A DNA stretch of 44,869 nucleotides from a bacterium. GTDB taxonomy: Bacteria; Patescibacteriota; Patescibacteriia; 2-01-FULL-39-33. The stretch lies in assembly GCA_029558735.1 (NCBI GenBank), contig JAKQDP010000068.1:1-44869 (forward strand), in the 5' to 3' direction. The notes under the pieces are model-generated. The model saw only the letters and a program-made list of their open reading frames with translations. It made no database searches and was not told the origin of the DNA. Shown piece by piece: positions 32,101 to 40,684 of this stretch (the first letter of the stretch is position 1; each line of letters opens with the position of its first letter). Both the position numbers and the translations under genes were made by a program.

Positions 32101-32448
32101 TTATCTTAACTGTTTTAGTTGATTTAACAAATCAAAACTGCTCTCGGCTCCACCCAATAAATTTTGATAACTGTCATACAGCTCCCGCAACACCGGCGGT
32201 AAATAAATAAAAGCTAAAATAATCGGGGCGACAATCAAGGCCAACCAAATCAAATTAAAAATAAAACGCCAAAGCATATAATGTCTGATTTTTTGGGTAT
32301 CAGCATAAATAGCCCGGCTGTATTTTAAATTTTCTTGTAATAATTCCTCTAGTCGGTCTTTTGGGTCTTTAACCAAGTATTCATTCGCTTTGGCATACTG
32401 CAAATCCTCTCCCATTTTGCCCAAAAAATCCGGTTTATGGTTAATCAT
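32101..32448 (-). CDS. Small membrane protein, unknown function
   Basis: A 115-residue protein with an N-terminal soluble, charged, probably coiled-coil half (KDRLEELLQENLKYSRAIYA) and a hydrophobic segment around residues 63-90 (FNLIWLALIVAPIILAFIYL) long enough for one or two membrane helices. A short soluble tail follows. I recognise no family. It has its own promoter candidate within the nrdG 3' end and precedes prfB by 10 bp. Confidence 0.65.
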   Translation of the reverse strand: MINHKPDFLGKMGEDLQYAKANEYLVKDPKDRLEELLQENLKYSRAIYADTQKIRHYMLWRFIFNLIWLALIVAPIILAFIYLPPVLRELYDSYQNLLGGAESSFDLLNQLKQLR

Positions 32449-32480
32449 ATAATTTTGAAAGGTTATTAACTACTAAGGCT

Positions 32481-32509
32481 ATTATATAAAAATTTAACGC
32501 CACTGACAA
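32481..32509 (-). promoter_or_regulatory. Promoter of the small membrane protein-prfB-comEC unit
   Basis: TTGTCA (32504-32509, inside the last nrdG codons) and a perfect TATAAT (32481-32486) are separated by 17 bp. Transcription would start near 32474, about 26 nt before the start of the gene at 32101-32448. Confidence 0.55.
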
Positions 32510-33189
32510 TTACCAACAATCGGTAACACCAAATCCAAAATTTTTTCTCTTTCCTTGGGCCCAAACGGACGACCGCTAAAGTCGCTGCTGACCAATTTAC
32601 CGGGAGAATCAAAATTCTGCAAAAAATATTTTTTAACCCCTCCAATTGCCTGGGCCATAGCCAAAATATCGTTTTTTCGATGTAATCCTTTAACTAGAGT
32701 ACTGCGAAATTCATAATCCAGCCCGCTTTGTTTGACCAAAGCAATGCTTCGTTCAATATTTTCGGTATTAACGGCTAAACCGCAAAAATCTTGATAATGG
32801 GCCAAAGATCCCTTGATGTCCATGGCTAAATAATCAATTAATCCCTCTTTGATTAGAATCTCCAAAACAGAATAATTTAAGCCATTGGTATCTAACTTTA
32901 TTAAATAACCAATTTTTTTCATTTTCTTTAAAAATTTGAGCAGCCCCGGCTGCAGTGTTGGTTCCCCACCGGTCACCACTAAGGCATCAAGATATTTTTT
33001 GCGCCGAACTAAAAAATTAACCATCTCAGAATAGTCAAATTCCCTGTTCTGGGCAATTAAATCATCCAGCACCAAATCCGGATTATAACAAAAAGGACAG
33101 CGCATATTACAACCTGTTGTAAAAATTATCGCTGCCACTTTTTGCGGATAATCCAATAATGTCACGGGCTGAAGCCCCCCGATACGCAT
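32494..33189 (-). CDS. nrdG: Anaerobic ribonucleoside-triphosphate reductase activating protein (radical SAM)
   Basis: A radical SAM enzyme that installs the glycyl radical on class III reductase. The [4Fe-4S] motif CNMRCPFC occupies residues 27-34, and it is followed by the SAM-binding GGEPTLQPGL (about residues 73-82). The MRIGGLQPVTLLDYPQKVAA N-terminus is typical of the longer NrdG subgroup. Length of 231 residues fits. It lies 9 bp after the glycyl-radical peptide and two genes after nrdD, so enzyme, radical carrier and activase form one operon. Confidence 0.93.
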   Translation of the reverse strand: MRIGGLQPVTLLDYPQKVAAIIFTTGCNMRCPFCYNPDLVLDDLIAQNREFDYSEMVNFLVRRKKYLDALVVTGGEPTLQPGLLKFLKKMKKIGYLIKLDTNGLNYSVLEILIKEGLIDYLAMDIKGSLAHYQDFCGLAVNTENIERSIALVKQSGLDYEFRSTLVKGLHRKNDILAMAQAIGGVKKYFLQNFDSPGKLVSSDFSGRPFGPKEREKILDLVLPIVGNCQWR

Positions 33190-33198
33190 AGGCGGTTT

Positions 33199-33351
33199 TT
33201 AAGCCAAACTGTTAGTTACTTTATAAGTTTTGCGGTCATAATACTCGGATTGCTTGCCGGGATTGAATTGATCAACTGGTCGTAAATAACCGACTACCCG
33301 AGAATAAACCTCGCAGCGTTGCCGCTGAGTCTTAACATTGTCTCCTTCCAT
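33199..33351 (-). CDS. Free-standing glycyl-radical domain of class III ribonucleotide reductase
   Basis: A 50-residue ORF beginning MEGDNVKTQRQRCEVYSRVV and continuing GYLRPVDQFNPGKQSEYYDR. This is the C-terminal glycyl-radical loop of NrdD (RVVGYL, with Gly21 the likely radical site), normally fused to the catalytic subunit straight after its zinc ribbon. Here nrdD ends with TGA at 33375 directly followed by in-frame TAA, and this ORF starts 23 bp further on in another frame, so it is neither readthrough nor a single frameshift. The peptide should dock on NrdD and be activated by NrdG. No clear ribosome-binding site precedes ATG 33351. A TTG at the nrdD stop is an alternative start. Confidence 0.85.
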   Translation of the reverse strand: MEGDNVKTQRQRCEVYSRVVGYLRPVDQFNPGKQSEYYDRKTYKVTNSLA

Positions 33352-33374
33352 ATTAATATTTTTATTAATAATTA

Positions 33375-35420
33375 TCAAATTGGTAACTTGTCTTTTTGCT
33401 CCTGAATAAAACCGATTTCTTCGTCACAGAGCGGACAAAAAGCATGTTCGCCAGCAATATAACCATGCTTGGGACAAACGGAAAAAGTCGGTGTCAAAGT
33501 ATAGTAAGGCAGATGAAAATTTTCCGCTATCTTTTTAACCAAATTTTTAGTGCTTTCCGCATCGGGCATTCTTTCTCCCAAAAATCCGTGAATAACTGTA
33601 CCGCCGGTGTATTTTATTTGAAGCGGGTCTTGTTTTTCCAGAGCGTCAAAAATATCATCGGAAAAACCAACCGGCAGATGGGTGGAATTAGTATAGTAAG
33701 GCGGCGCCCCTTTTTCCTGGTAAGCCTCCTCATTGGCCACGATAATATCAGGATAAAACTCTTTGTCTTTTTTAGCAAATCGATAAGTCGCCCCTTCAGC
33801 CGGCGTGGCTTCCAAATTATAGAGTTGGTTGTCCTCTTCCTGATATTTGCCTAGCCGCGCTAACATATAATCCATAACTTTCAAAGCAAATTCCTGACCT
33901 TCAGCAGTGCTAATCGGCCGGCCCATAAAATTAAGCAGGGCCTCGTTCATCCCATTGATACCAATGGTATTAAAATGATTTTTCCAATACTCGCCAAATC
34001 GCTGTTTAATGTCCTGCAGATAAAATCGACTGTACGGATAAAGCCCTTGTTCAGTAAAATTTTCCAAAATTTCTCTTTTTAACTTTAAGCTTTGACGACT
34101 CAAATCCATTGCTTGGCCCAAGCGGTTAAAAAAAGCATCCTTAGTTTTGGAAAGATAGCCAATCCGTGGCAAATTAACTGTCACCACACCAATTGATCCG
34201 GTTAATGGATTGGCGGCAAACATACCGCCGCCGCGCTTTCTGAGCTCGCGATTATCCAAACGCAGCCGACAACACATACTCCGAGCGTCTTCAGCCTTCA
34301 TATCGCTATTGACAAAATTGGCAAAATAAGGAATGCCATATTTAGCCGTCATCTCCCAAATAGGATCAAGCAATCTATTACTCCAGTCAAAATCCTTGGA
34401 AATATTATAAGTTGGAATGGGGAAGGTGAAAACTCGCCCTTTGGCGTCGCCCGCCATCATTACCTCGGCAAAAGCCCGATTAATCATATCCATTTCCGGC
34501 TGAAAATCCTTGTAAGTTTCCGATTGCGGCAAACCACCAATCAATACTGTCTCATTAGCCAAGGTGCTGGGACAGGTCAAATCAAAGGTCAGGTTGGTAA
34601 AGGGCGTCTGAAAACCGACTCGAGTCGGCACGTTCATATTAAAAATAAACTCCTGCATAGCTTGTTTGACCGACTGATAATCAAGGCCATCATAACGAAT
34701 AAAAGGCGCTAATAAGGTGTCAAAATTAGCAAACGCCTGAGCGCCGGCCGCCTCGCCCTGGAGAGTATAAAAAAAGTTAACCATATGACCCAAAGCCACC
34801 CGAAAATGTTTCGCCGGTTTACTGCTAACCTTGCCCTCTACCCCGCCAAAACCCAACCGCAACAAAGCTTGCAAATCCCAACCGCAACAATAAACCGCCA
34901 ATAATTGCAAATCATGAATATGCAAAGAACTGTCGATATGAGCGTCTCTAATCTCGGGCGGATAAATTTTATTCAGCCAATAATTAGAACTGACTGCTGA
35001 GGCCACATGATTATTCAAACCCTGAAGGGAATAAGTCATATTGGCATTTTCTTTAACCCGCCAATCAAGTTGTTTTAAATAACCCTCAATAATATCATTG
35101 GAATCCAATAATTTCTTTAAATCCCGCAACCGGGCATGCTGTTCGCGATAAATAATGTAAGACTTGGCCGCCTTAAATAAGTCCTCGCGAATCAAACTTT
35201 CCTCGACCAGATCCTGAATTTCTTCAATGGCCGGAATGGATCGAGGGTGAAATTTATTATTGAGCGCTTTGACGGTTTTATCAGCGATTTGCTCCGCTAA
35301 AATCATATCATCGCGTCCCACTGCCTTTAGGGCTTTATAAACTGCCTGGATAATTTTATTTCTATCAAAATCAACAATACTACCATCTCTTTTCCTAATT
35401 TGTTTAATTTGATTGTCCAT
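33375..35420 (-). CDS. nrdD: Anaerobic ribonucleoside-triphosphate reductase catalytic subunit, lacking its glycyl-radical domain
   Basis: Class III RNR reduces NTPs to dNTPs without oxygen. The 681-residue protein starts at ATG 35420; a TTG at 35429 is rejected. It has an N-terminal ATP cone (IKQIRKRDGSIVDFDRNKII to about residue 92) for allosteric control. The barrel core includes QTPFTNLTFDLTCP and GDAKGRVFTFPIPTYNIS. A C-terminal zinc ribbon (CPKHGY, then CPLCDE) is followed at once by the end of the protein. The glycyl-radical loop is encoded by the next ORF. A strong promoter and terminator-like leader hairpin lie upstream. No NrdR box was recognised. Confidence 0.95.
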   Translation of the reverse strand: MDNQIKQIRKRDGSIVDFDRNKIIQAVYKALKAVGRDDMILAEQIADKTVKALNNKFHPRSIPAIEEIQDLVEESLIREDLFKAAKSYIIYREQHARLRDLKKLLDSNDIIEGYLKQLDWRVKENANMTYSLQGLNNHVASAVSSNYWLNKIYPPEIRDAHIDSSLHIHDLQLLAVYCCGWDLQALLRLGFGGVEGKVSSKPAKHFRVALGHMVNFFYTLQGEAAGAQAFANFDTLLAPFIRYDGLDYQSVKQAMQEFIFNMNVPTRVGFQTPFTNLTFDLTCPSTLANETVLIGGLPQSETYKDFQPEMDMINRAFAEVMMAGDAKGRVFTFPIPTYNISKDFDWSNRLLDPIWEMTAKYGIPYFANFVNSDMKAEDARSMCCRLRLDNRELRKRGGGMFAANPLTGSIGVVTVNLPRIGYLSKTKDAFFNRLGQAMDLSRQSLKLKREILENFTEQGLYPYSRFYLQDIKQRFGEYWKNHFNTIGINGMNEALLNFMGRPISTAEGQEFALKVMDYMLARLGKYQEEDNQLYNLEATPAEGATYRFAKKDKEFYPDIIVANEEAYQEKGAPPYYTNSTHLPVGFSDDIFDALEKQDPLQIKYTGGTVIHGFLGERMPDAESTKNLVKKIAENFHLPYYTLTPTFSVCPKHGYIAGEHAFCPLCDEEIGFIQEQKDKLPI

Positions 35421-35456
35421 GGTAAGCAATAATTTAAACTGGCTTAGTTGAGTGAT

Positions 35457-35517
35457 AAAAAATAGACCTAAAGACTGAATTTATTGAATTTTGAAAATTC
35501 AGTTAGATTTAGATCTA
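35457..35517 (-). promoter_or_regulatory. Terminator-like hairpin in the nrdD leader
   Basis: On the minus strand TAGATCTAAA (35508-35517) and ACTGAATTT (35495-35503) pair with AAATTCAGT (35474-35482) and TTTAGGTCTA (35463-35472). This gives a stem of about 19 pairs with one mismatch and one bulge, and a 12-nt loop. TTTTTT follows immediately. It lies between the nrdD promoter and its ATG, so it would act as an attenuator rather than an operon end. Confidence 0.6.
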
Positions 35518-35540
35518 TCTTCTAGAAGCGGACTAACCTT

Positions 35541-35570
35541 ATTATACCCCCTTAACTTGTTCGCTGTCAA
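35541..35570 (-). promoter_or_regulatory. Consensus promoter of nrdD
   Basis: A perfect TTGACA (35565-35570) and a perfect TATAAT (35541-35546) are 18 bp apart. The transcript would start near 35534 and carry a leader of about 114 nt. A CTTCTAGAAG palindrome lies just downstream of the expected start. Confidence 0.8.
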
Positions 35571-35630
35571 AAAACCCAAAAACCAGATTTTAGGGCTAAA
35601 TTAACTTCTTTCCTGTTTGCGGCTGTGGAT

Positions 35631-35661
35631 AAAAAAATCACCCCCATTATCGGAGGGTGAT
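35631..35661 (-). terminator. Intrinsic terminator after ftsZ
   Basis: ATCACCC and GGGTGAT (35655-35661 and 35637-35643), extended by two G-C pairs after a bulged base, form a hairpin followed by TTTTTTT on the minus strand. It lies 12 bp beyond the ftsZ stop. Confidence 0.9.
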
Positions 35662-35673
35662 GCGACATTGGCC

Positions 35674-36918
35674 TTATTTCATTTTCTTCCTCAAAAAAGT
35701 AGGAATCTCTAAATCCTCTTCTTCTTCACTATTATTAATCCCGCTATTAACTCCGCCGACATTAGTTGTCCCTTCCAGTCGCCTGGCCTTGCTAATTAAT
35801 GGCTTCGCCATAGGAATTTCTTCCTTGGGGGCTTCAGTTTTTTCCTGATGAATTGTCATTTCATTCTTGGCTTCATCTATTTTAGATTCAATGGTTTTTT
35901 TGGAAAACAGCCGATTCATAGAATATTTCGGTTCGGCAAAAGAGGCTCTAATCGGCTTACTCTCATAATCACCAAAACCAGTGGCAATAACGGTAATTTT
36001 GACATTATCCTTCATTCCTTCATCAATGGCGACACCAAAAATAATCCTCGCGTTAGCATCGGCACTTTCCGTAATTACATCAGCGGCTTCCCTAACCTCA
36101 TTCATAGTTAAACTGGGACCGCCAACAACAATAAACAACACACCTTTAGCGCCATCGATTGAAATATCCAATAAGGGTGAGGAAATCGCTATTTTAGCAG
36201 CCGCCACCGCTCGATTTTCACCACTGGCCTCGCCAATACCCATCAGGGCCGAGCCAGTGCCCTGCATAATTGTCTTAACATCGGCAAAATCCAGATTAAC
36301 CAAGGCGGGAATTGTTATTAACTCTGAAATGCCCTGAACGCCTTGCCGCAAGACATCATCTACGGTTTTAAACGCATCTAATAAAGAGGTTTTTTTATCG
36401 ATAATTTGGAGCACCTTATCATTAGGGATTGTAATAATGGTATCCACCCGTTCTTTTAATTCTTCAAAACCGCCTTCGGCGATACTGGAACGCTGGGCCC
36501 CCTCAAAAGAAAACGGCTTGGTAACCACCGCCACCACTAGAGCGCCCAACTCTTTGGCCACCTGGGCGATAACCGGCGAAGCGCCAGTACCGGTGCCACC
36601 GCCTAAGCCACAAGTGATAAATACCATATCTGCACCCTTCAATAGATCCCTAATTTCATTAATGCTTTCTTGAGCGGCTTGCAAACCGACCTCCGGCTTC
36701 ATGCCGGCACCAAGCCCCCTAGTGGTTGCCTGGCCGATGTGCAATTTATGTTTAGCATTATTGTTGTGTAAAGCCTGAACATCGGTATTAATAGCAATAA
36801 ATTCCACCCCCCTAATTTTAGAGGCAATCATCCGATTAATCGCCGACCCCCCTGATCCGCCAACACCAACCACTTTTATTTTGGCAAATGTTTCAATATC
36901 TGGTTTTACTTCAGGCAT
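35674..36918 (-). CDS. ftsZ: Cell division protein FtsZ
   Basis: A tubulin-like GTPase forming the division ring, 414 residues. N-terminal [17 protein letters not shown], the tubulin signature [18 protein letters not shown] (about residues 104-121) and the T7-loop region [20 protein letters not shown] are all present. A variable acidic linker leads to the C-terminal peptide [12 protein letters not shown], the standard FtsA-binding tail. It is last in the ftsA unit, 36 bp after the PsbP-like gene, and is followed by a terminator. Confidence 0.98.
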   Translation of the reverse strand: MPEVKPDIETFAKIKVVGVGGSGGSAINRMIASKIRGVEFIAINTDVQALHNNNAKHKLHIGQATTRGLGAGMKPEVGLQAAQESINEIRDLLKGADMVFITCGLGGGTGTGASPVIAQVAKELGALVVAVVTKPFSFEGAQRSSIAEGGFEELKERVDTIITIPNDKVLQIIDKKTSLLDAFKTVDDVLRQGVQGISELITIPALVNLDFADVKTIMQGTGSALMGIGEASGENRAVAAAKIAISSPLLDISIDGAKGVLFIVVGGPSLTMNEVREAADVITESADANARIIFGVAIDEGMKDNVKITVIATGFGDYESKPIRASFAEPKYSMNRLFSKKTIESKIDEAKNEMTIHQEKTEAPKEEIPMAKPLISKARRLEGTTNVGGVNSGINNSEEEEDLEIPTFLRKKMK

Positions 36919-36954
36919 ATTTTTTTGATAATTCTTTAAAAAATTATTTTACTA

Positions 36955-37839
36955 TTAAAGCGACTGTTCAGAAGTGGTCGTGGCTTCATCATCAACTGGG
37001 GGAGACGCCAAATCCAATTCAAAAGTATCTAAAAATAAATTATAATCATCGGTAATCGCCTGATCAACCTGGGGGGTAGTTAAGGCAACCGACAATACCT
37101 GCCCGGTTTTGATCAATGAATAAAAATTTAATTGCTCCAATCCGATATCAGCCAAGGACTGATGTTTTAATAATCCAGGCAACCCAGCCAAATTCAATTG
37201 TTTCTCGGCGATGTCAGTTAACCGTTCTCGGCCGGCTTCTTTTTCTTCAAGGTAGTCAACTAAATCACCCTCGGTTTGCTCCAGAATAATCAAAATAGTG
37301 GTCGTCGCCCAATCAGTAGCAATAGAAATACCGCCTTGATTTTCAGAAATCTTCCATTCTTGCGGATACTTAAATGCCAGGGATAAATTTTCACTCCGAT
37401 ATTTCTGCCAATCCGCTGTTGGATCGGTTGGAGCGCTATCAATGGTAATACCCAAAGGAACTTGGTAGTTGGCTACAGCGCTATTTGACTCTTCTGTTTG
37501 GTCCCAAAAAATGCACTGATCACAATTTTGAATAATTAAAACTCCAACGAAAATAAAAACCGCTAAAACCAAAACCGCTACTATCCCTCCCCACCTTGAA
37601 GAAGCCTCCGACTGGGCGGCTTGGGAATGGTAATTTTTTGCTGAAGAGCCAACTGATGCTTCTTGGCGGGGAGTGGTTAATTTAGAGTTAATAGCCGTCG
37701 CGGTTGTCGCCTGTTTTGGACGATTGCTTTTGGTTTTCCTGGGGGGCGTCTTGCGGCTTGTTTTCTTTAAAGGAGTGGCCGACTCAAGCAAATCTGAAGC
37801 GACGCGAGCTGACTTTGGAGAATTATTTTTTCTGGGCAT
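36955..37839 (-). CDS. Membrane-anchored PsbP-like protein between ftsA and ftsZ
   Basis: A 294-residue single-pass protein. The cytoplasmic N-terminus (about 83 residues) is very basic and Ser/Thr/Pro-rich. One membrane helix (about residues 84-106) is followed by CDQCIFWDQ. The extracytoplasmic domain of about 140 residues starts WQKYRSENLSLAFKYPQEWK, the pattern of PsbP/MOG1-like domains. The end is acidic. FtsQ, which often lies in this position, also has a short cytoplasmic tail and one helix, but no POTRA domain is recognisable here. A division role is suggested only by position. It starts 1 bp after the ftsA stop. Confidence 0.75.
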   Translation of the reverse strand: MPRKNNSPKSARVASDLLESATPLKKTSRKTPPRKTKSNRPKQATTATAINSKLTTPRQEASVGSSAKNYHSQAAQSEASSRWGGIVAVLVLAVFIFVGVLIIQNCDQCIFWDQTEESNSAVANYQVPLGITIDSAPTDPTADWQKYRSENLSLAFKYPQEWKISENQGGISIATDWATTTILIILEQTEGDLVDYLEEKEAGRERLTDIAEKQLNLAGLPGLLKHQSLADIGLEQLNFYSLIKTGQVLSVALTTPQVDQAITDDYNLFLDTFELDLASPPVDDEATTTSEQSL

Positions 37840-37840
37840 T

Positions 37841-39070
37841 TTATGGTAATAATGATTTAATCAAATCTTTAATTTTGCGAGGAATTGTGTCAACTCCGGG
37901 AAGGCCCCTGCGTTTATTGGACTGCGATTGACTACCCCACAAGACCAAACCGACGGCGGTCGTAAAAGACAGGTCGCTAACTTTATCCAAACTGGAAATT
38001 AATTCCTGAGGGTAACCCAGTGAGGCGGGTAGCCGTAAACTTTTTTTGGCTACCTCAATCACTCCATCCAATTTGGCGCCATTACCGGTAATAACCGCGC
38101 CGGCCGGCAACATACCAGACCTGCCGACCCTCTTTAATTCCTTATCAACCCATTCCATTATCTCCTCTACTCTCGCCTCCACTATTTCCGCCACTTGACG
38201 TTTAGAAAAACTGCCATCTTCAATCCCTCCAATATCGGCAAACCTGACCTCGTCATGTTTTTTAAAATTCTGCGGCAAACAGCTACCTTCACGAATTTTT
38301 ATTTTCTCAGCCGTATCAATGGAAATTCTTAAGCCAATCGCAATATCATTAGTCACATATTCAGAGCCGACTGGCAAGACAGCCGTATGGATTACATCGC
38401 CCTCTTCAAAAACAGCAATACTAGTGGTCGCGCCGCCAAAATTAATTACCACCACCCCCAATTCCTTCTGTCGACTGGTCAACACGCTTTCCGCAGTCGC
38501 TAACGCTGATAAAATCAAATCATCAATATTTAAGCCGGTACGATAAATACACTTGGTCAAATTTTTAATCTGTGAAGTCAGCCCCTGAATAATCTGCGTC
38601 TCCACTTCCAAACGAACACCGGTCATACCAATTGGATCTTTAATACCGGTCTGATAATCAACGGTGAAACTCTTAGGAATAACATGCAGAATTTCATAAT
38701 TGGGCGGCGTTGCCATGGCTCGCGCCGCTTCAATCACCCGCTCAACATCTTCCGGTCTTATCTCGCCGTCAGCTTTGGAAACGGCGACCAATCCCTTGCT
38801 TTCCTGAGCAGTAATATGACTGCCGGAAATACCAACCCAAGCATGATCAATTGGCTGACCGACCATTCGTTCCAATTTTTCTAATGCGGCAGAAATTGAA
38901 GACACGGCATCCTCAACGCTAACCACTACCCCCTTGCTAATTCCTTGAGCGGGAGTTTCGATCGCACCGACTATTTTTAATTTTTCATCCTGCCTTGACT
39001 TCTGGCCGACAACCATCCTAATGGTGGTTGAACCAACATCCAAACCAGTAATTAGACTGTCTTTAAGCAT
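37841..39070 (-). CDS. ftsA: Cell division protein FtsA
   Basis: An actin-like ATPase that anchors FtsZ to the membrane. The 409 residues begin SLITGLDVGSTTIRMVVGQK (phosphate 1 loop). The SHS2/1C subdomain includes HAWVGISGSHITAQESKGLV. Later motifs include VVINFGGATTSIAVFEEG and GAVITGNGAKLDGVIEVAKK. The C-terminal amphipathic helix PRKIKDLIKSLLP is the usual membrane-targeting element. It heads a three-gene unit with its own promoter (39099-39127). Confidence 0.96.
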   Translation of the reverse strand: MLKDSLITGLDVGSTTIRMVVGQKSRQDEKLKIVGAIETPAQGISKGVVVSVEDAVSSISAALEKLERMVGQPIDHAWVGISGSHITAQESKGLVAVSKADGEIRPEDVERVIEAARAMATPPNYEILHVIPKSFTVDYQTGIKDPIGMTGVRLEVETQIIQGLTSQIKNLTKCIYRTGLNIDDLILSALATAESVLTSRQKELGVVVINFGGATTSIAVFEEGDVIHTAVLPVGSEYVTNDIAIGLRISIDTAEKIKIREGSCLPQNFKKHDEVRFADIGGIEDGSFSKRQVAEIVEARVEEIMEWVDKELKRVGRSGMLPAGAVITGNGAKLDGVIEVAKKSLRLPASLGYPQELISSLDKVSDLSFTTAVGLVLWGSQSQSNKRRGLPGVDTIPRKIKDLIKSLLP

Positions 39071-39098
39071 GGGTAATTAAAACGGATTATGATTTTTT

Positions 39099-39127
39099 AT
39101 TATAATAAAAAAAAATGAAAACGGCAA
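39099..39127 (-). promoter_or_regulatory. Promoter of ftsA
   Basis: TTGCCG (39122-39127), a 17-bp mostly T spacer and a perfect TATAAT (39099-39104). Transcription would start near 39092, leaving a leader of about 22 nt. It lies immediately after the ybeY terminator. Confidence 0.6.
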
Positions 39128-39134
39128 GCTCCAT

Positions 39135-39167
39135 AAAAAAACAAATGAATAAACTTTTTGTTCATTT
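39135..39167 (-). terminator. Intrinsic terminator after ybeY
   Basis: AAATGAA (39161-39167) and TTCATTT (39143-39149) form a 7-bp stem with an 11-nt loop, followed by a T-rich tract (GTTTTTTT). The 5' arm overlaps the ybeY stop codon. The stem is AT-rich and modest in strength. Confidence 0.6.
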
Positions 39168-39612
39168 ACTTTAACAACTCCAAAGCTCGTCGCTCCACTG
39201 TCAGCATCTCTTGAGCTGCCTCCTTGGAACAATTCTCGTGGTCAAAACCGGCCAGATGCGCCAAACCATGAATAATCAACCGAGCCACCTCCCATTTTAA
39301 AGGTTGTTTAAACTGTCGGGCTTGATCTTTGGCAATTTCTGAACAAATTACTATTTCACCCAAAGTAATCCTTTCTTCAGCCGGTTGGATAAAATCATCA
39401 CCATCATCAGTAAAGCTCAACACATCAGTCGGCCGATTTTGGCGCCGATACAACCGATTCAATTTTTTAATGCTATTCTTATCCACAAACACCAAAGATA
39501 CTTGTGGTCGCCCCGGAATAACAACTACCCGATTAAAAGCATCCACTACTGTTTTAAGCCAACTATTGGCCACTGGCAATGGCGCCAGCCGATTCACCTC
39601 AAGAATAATCAT
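39166..39612 (-). CDS. ybeY: Endoribonuclease YbeY
   Basis: A metal-dependent RNase for 16S rRNA 3' maturation and ribosome quality control, 148 residues. The zinc motif HGLAHLAGFDHE matches the family H-G-x-L-H-L-x-G-x-D-H pattern. Other segments are NRLYRRQNRPTDVLSFTDDG and the ITLGEIVICSEIAKDQARQF stretch. It is last in the surface-protein transcription unit, 8 bp after a TSP3 protein, an unexpected context for an rRNA nuclease. Confidence 0.94.
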   Translation of the reverse strand: MIILEVNRLAPLPVANSWLKTVVDAFNRVVVIPGRPQVSLVFVDKNSIKKLNRLYRRQNRPTDVLSFTDDGDDFIQPAEERITLGEIVICSEIAKDQARQFKQPLKWEVARLIIHGLAHLAGFDHENCSKEAAQEMLTVERRALELLK

Positions 39613-39620
39613 AAAAAAAG

Positions 39621-40652
39621 TTAAGTCGAGGTAGAATTATTATCGCTGGGGGTCGAACTGGCATTTAAATCAATGATTTCCGATATTGGCCGTGAACCCA
39701 GCTTGAAATTATTAATCAACATTCGAAAAATATTGGGATAGCGAAACATATAATCCTGACTGTCCACCAAATATTCAAAAACATAAATTTTTTCCCGCTG
39801 CTGATCGGTTAGATAAGCTCTGGTACCATCAGGTGACATCAGGCCGGTAAAATCCAGAGGTAACTCAATTATTTCAATTTTACTCAAGGCCACACCAGGA
39901 TTTTTCTGCAAATACCAATTAAGCACAGAAATATTCTCAAAATTATCAACCACCGATATTTTAATTGTTTCACCAGTATCAATAGTAAGCCGCAATTGTT
40001 TAAGGGCGCTAATGGAATTAACCGTCCAATCCTTAATCCCCAAGACCCTAAAATTGTCAGTGGAAAAATCAGTATAGAAAAAATCAACAAAATCATCATC
40101 AATTAATTGCGCTTCGCCCGGCGCCACTGGACTGTAACCATTGAGCAATTCTTTGGCATCCGTAAAACCATCGCTATCACTATCCGGCTTGGCGGCGGAG
40201 GTGCCAATAACCGCTTCTTCAATATCAGTTAAACCGTCATTATCAGTATCGCTGGCTAATAGCAACAAAACTATTTCCGGCGGCTCAGCCGATAAAACCG
40301 GCTCCGTCGTCGTGGTATTTATTTCCAGCTCAGTAGTAGTGGCCTCAGTCGCCGACAAAGTACTGGTTGAAACCGGTTCGACAATTGGAGACTGGTTAAT
40401 GATTTTGGTGGTTGGTTGACTAGCGACGGGCAATTGACTATTATCAGCCGCCCTATTTTTTTGCCACATATCATACAAAAAATAACCGGCGGCGCCAGCC
40501 GAAATGACCAATAATACCCCCAACCCAATTAACAATCCTTTACTAATTCCTAATTTAGCTTTCTGCGGATTAAATTTCTGGGGCATAACGTAAACCTCAT
40601 CTTGATCGCTGGCCACGACAGGAGCACTGGCCAATTCTGGTTTGTTGCTCAT
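39621..40652 (-). CDS. Membrane-anchored protein with TSP3-type calcium-binding repeats (paralog 2)
   Basis: A 343-residue protein with a short cytoplasmic N-terminus, one membrane helix (about residues 38-59) and an extracytoplasmic rest. After a Ser/Thr-rich linker rich in TTT and TST triplets come thrombospondin type 3-like units: DTDNDGLTDIEEAVIGTSAA and DSDSDGFTDAKELLNGYSPV, ending APGEAQL. The C-terminal 170 residues are globular and unrecognised. It shares the repeat block and the PGEA end with the neighbour at 40685-41395, so the two are probably paralogs. Ca2+ binding is inferred from the DxDxDG motifs. Confidence 0.8.
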   Translation of the reverse strand: MSNKPELASAPVVASDQDEVYVMPQKFNPQKAKLGISKGLLIGLGVLLVISAGAAGYFLYDMWQKNRAADNSQLPVASQPTTKIINQSPIVEPVSTSTLSATEATTTELEINTTTTEPVLSAEPPEIVLLLLASDTDNDGLTDIEEAVIGTSAAKPDSDSDGFTDAKELLNGYSPVAPGEAQLIDDDFVDFFYTDFSTDNFRVLGIKDWTVNSISALKQLRLTIDTGETIKISVVDNFENISVLNWYLQKNPGVALSKIEIIELPLDFTGLMSPDGTRAYLTDQQREKIYVFEYLVDSQDYMFRYPNIFRMLINNFKLGSRPISEIIDLNASSTPSDNNSTST

Positions 40653-40684
40653 ATTTATTGAAATTATTTATTTTCCAAATCAAT

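Noticed and set aside
33352-33377. Considered that nrdD is broken by a nonsense mutation or needs readthrough/frameshift to reach the glycyl-radical segment
   Set aside because: Two successive in-frame stops (TGA, TAA) end nrdD, the downstream ORF is in another frame with its own ATG, and no slippery site is seen. A real gene split fits better.
35430-35673. A possible tRNA or small gene between ftsZ and nrdD
   Set aside because: The stretch is accounted for by the ftsZ terminator, the nrdD promoter and the leader hairpin; no cloverleaf with a T-loop GTTCRA sequence was found.
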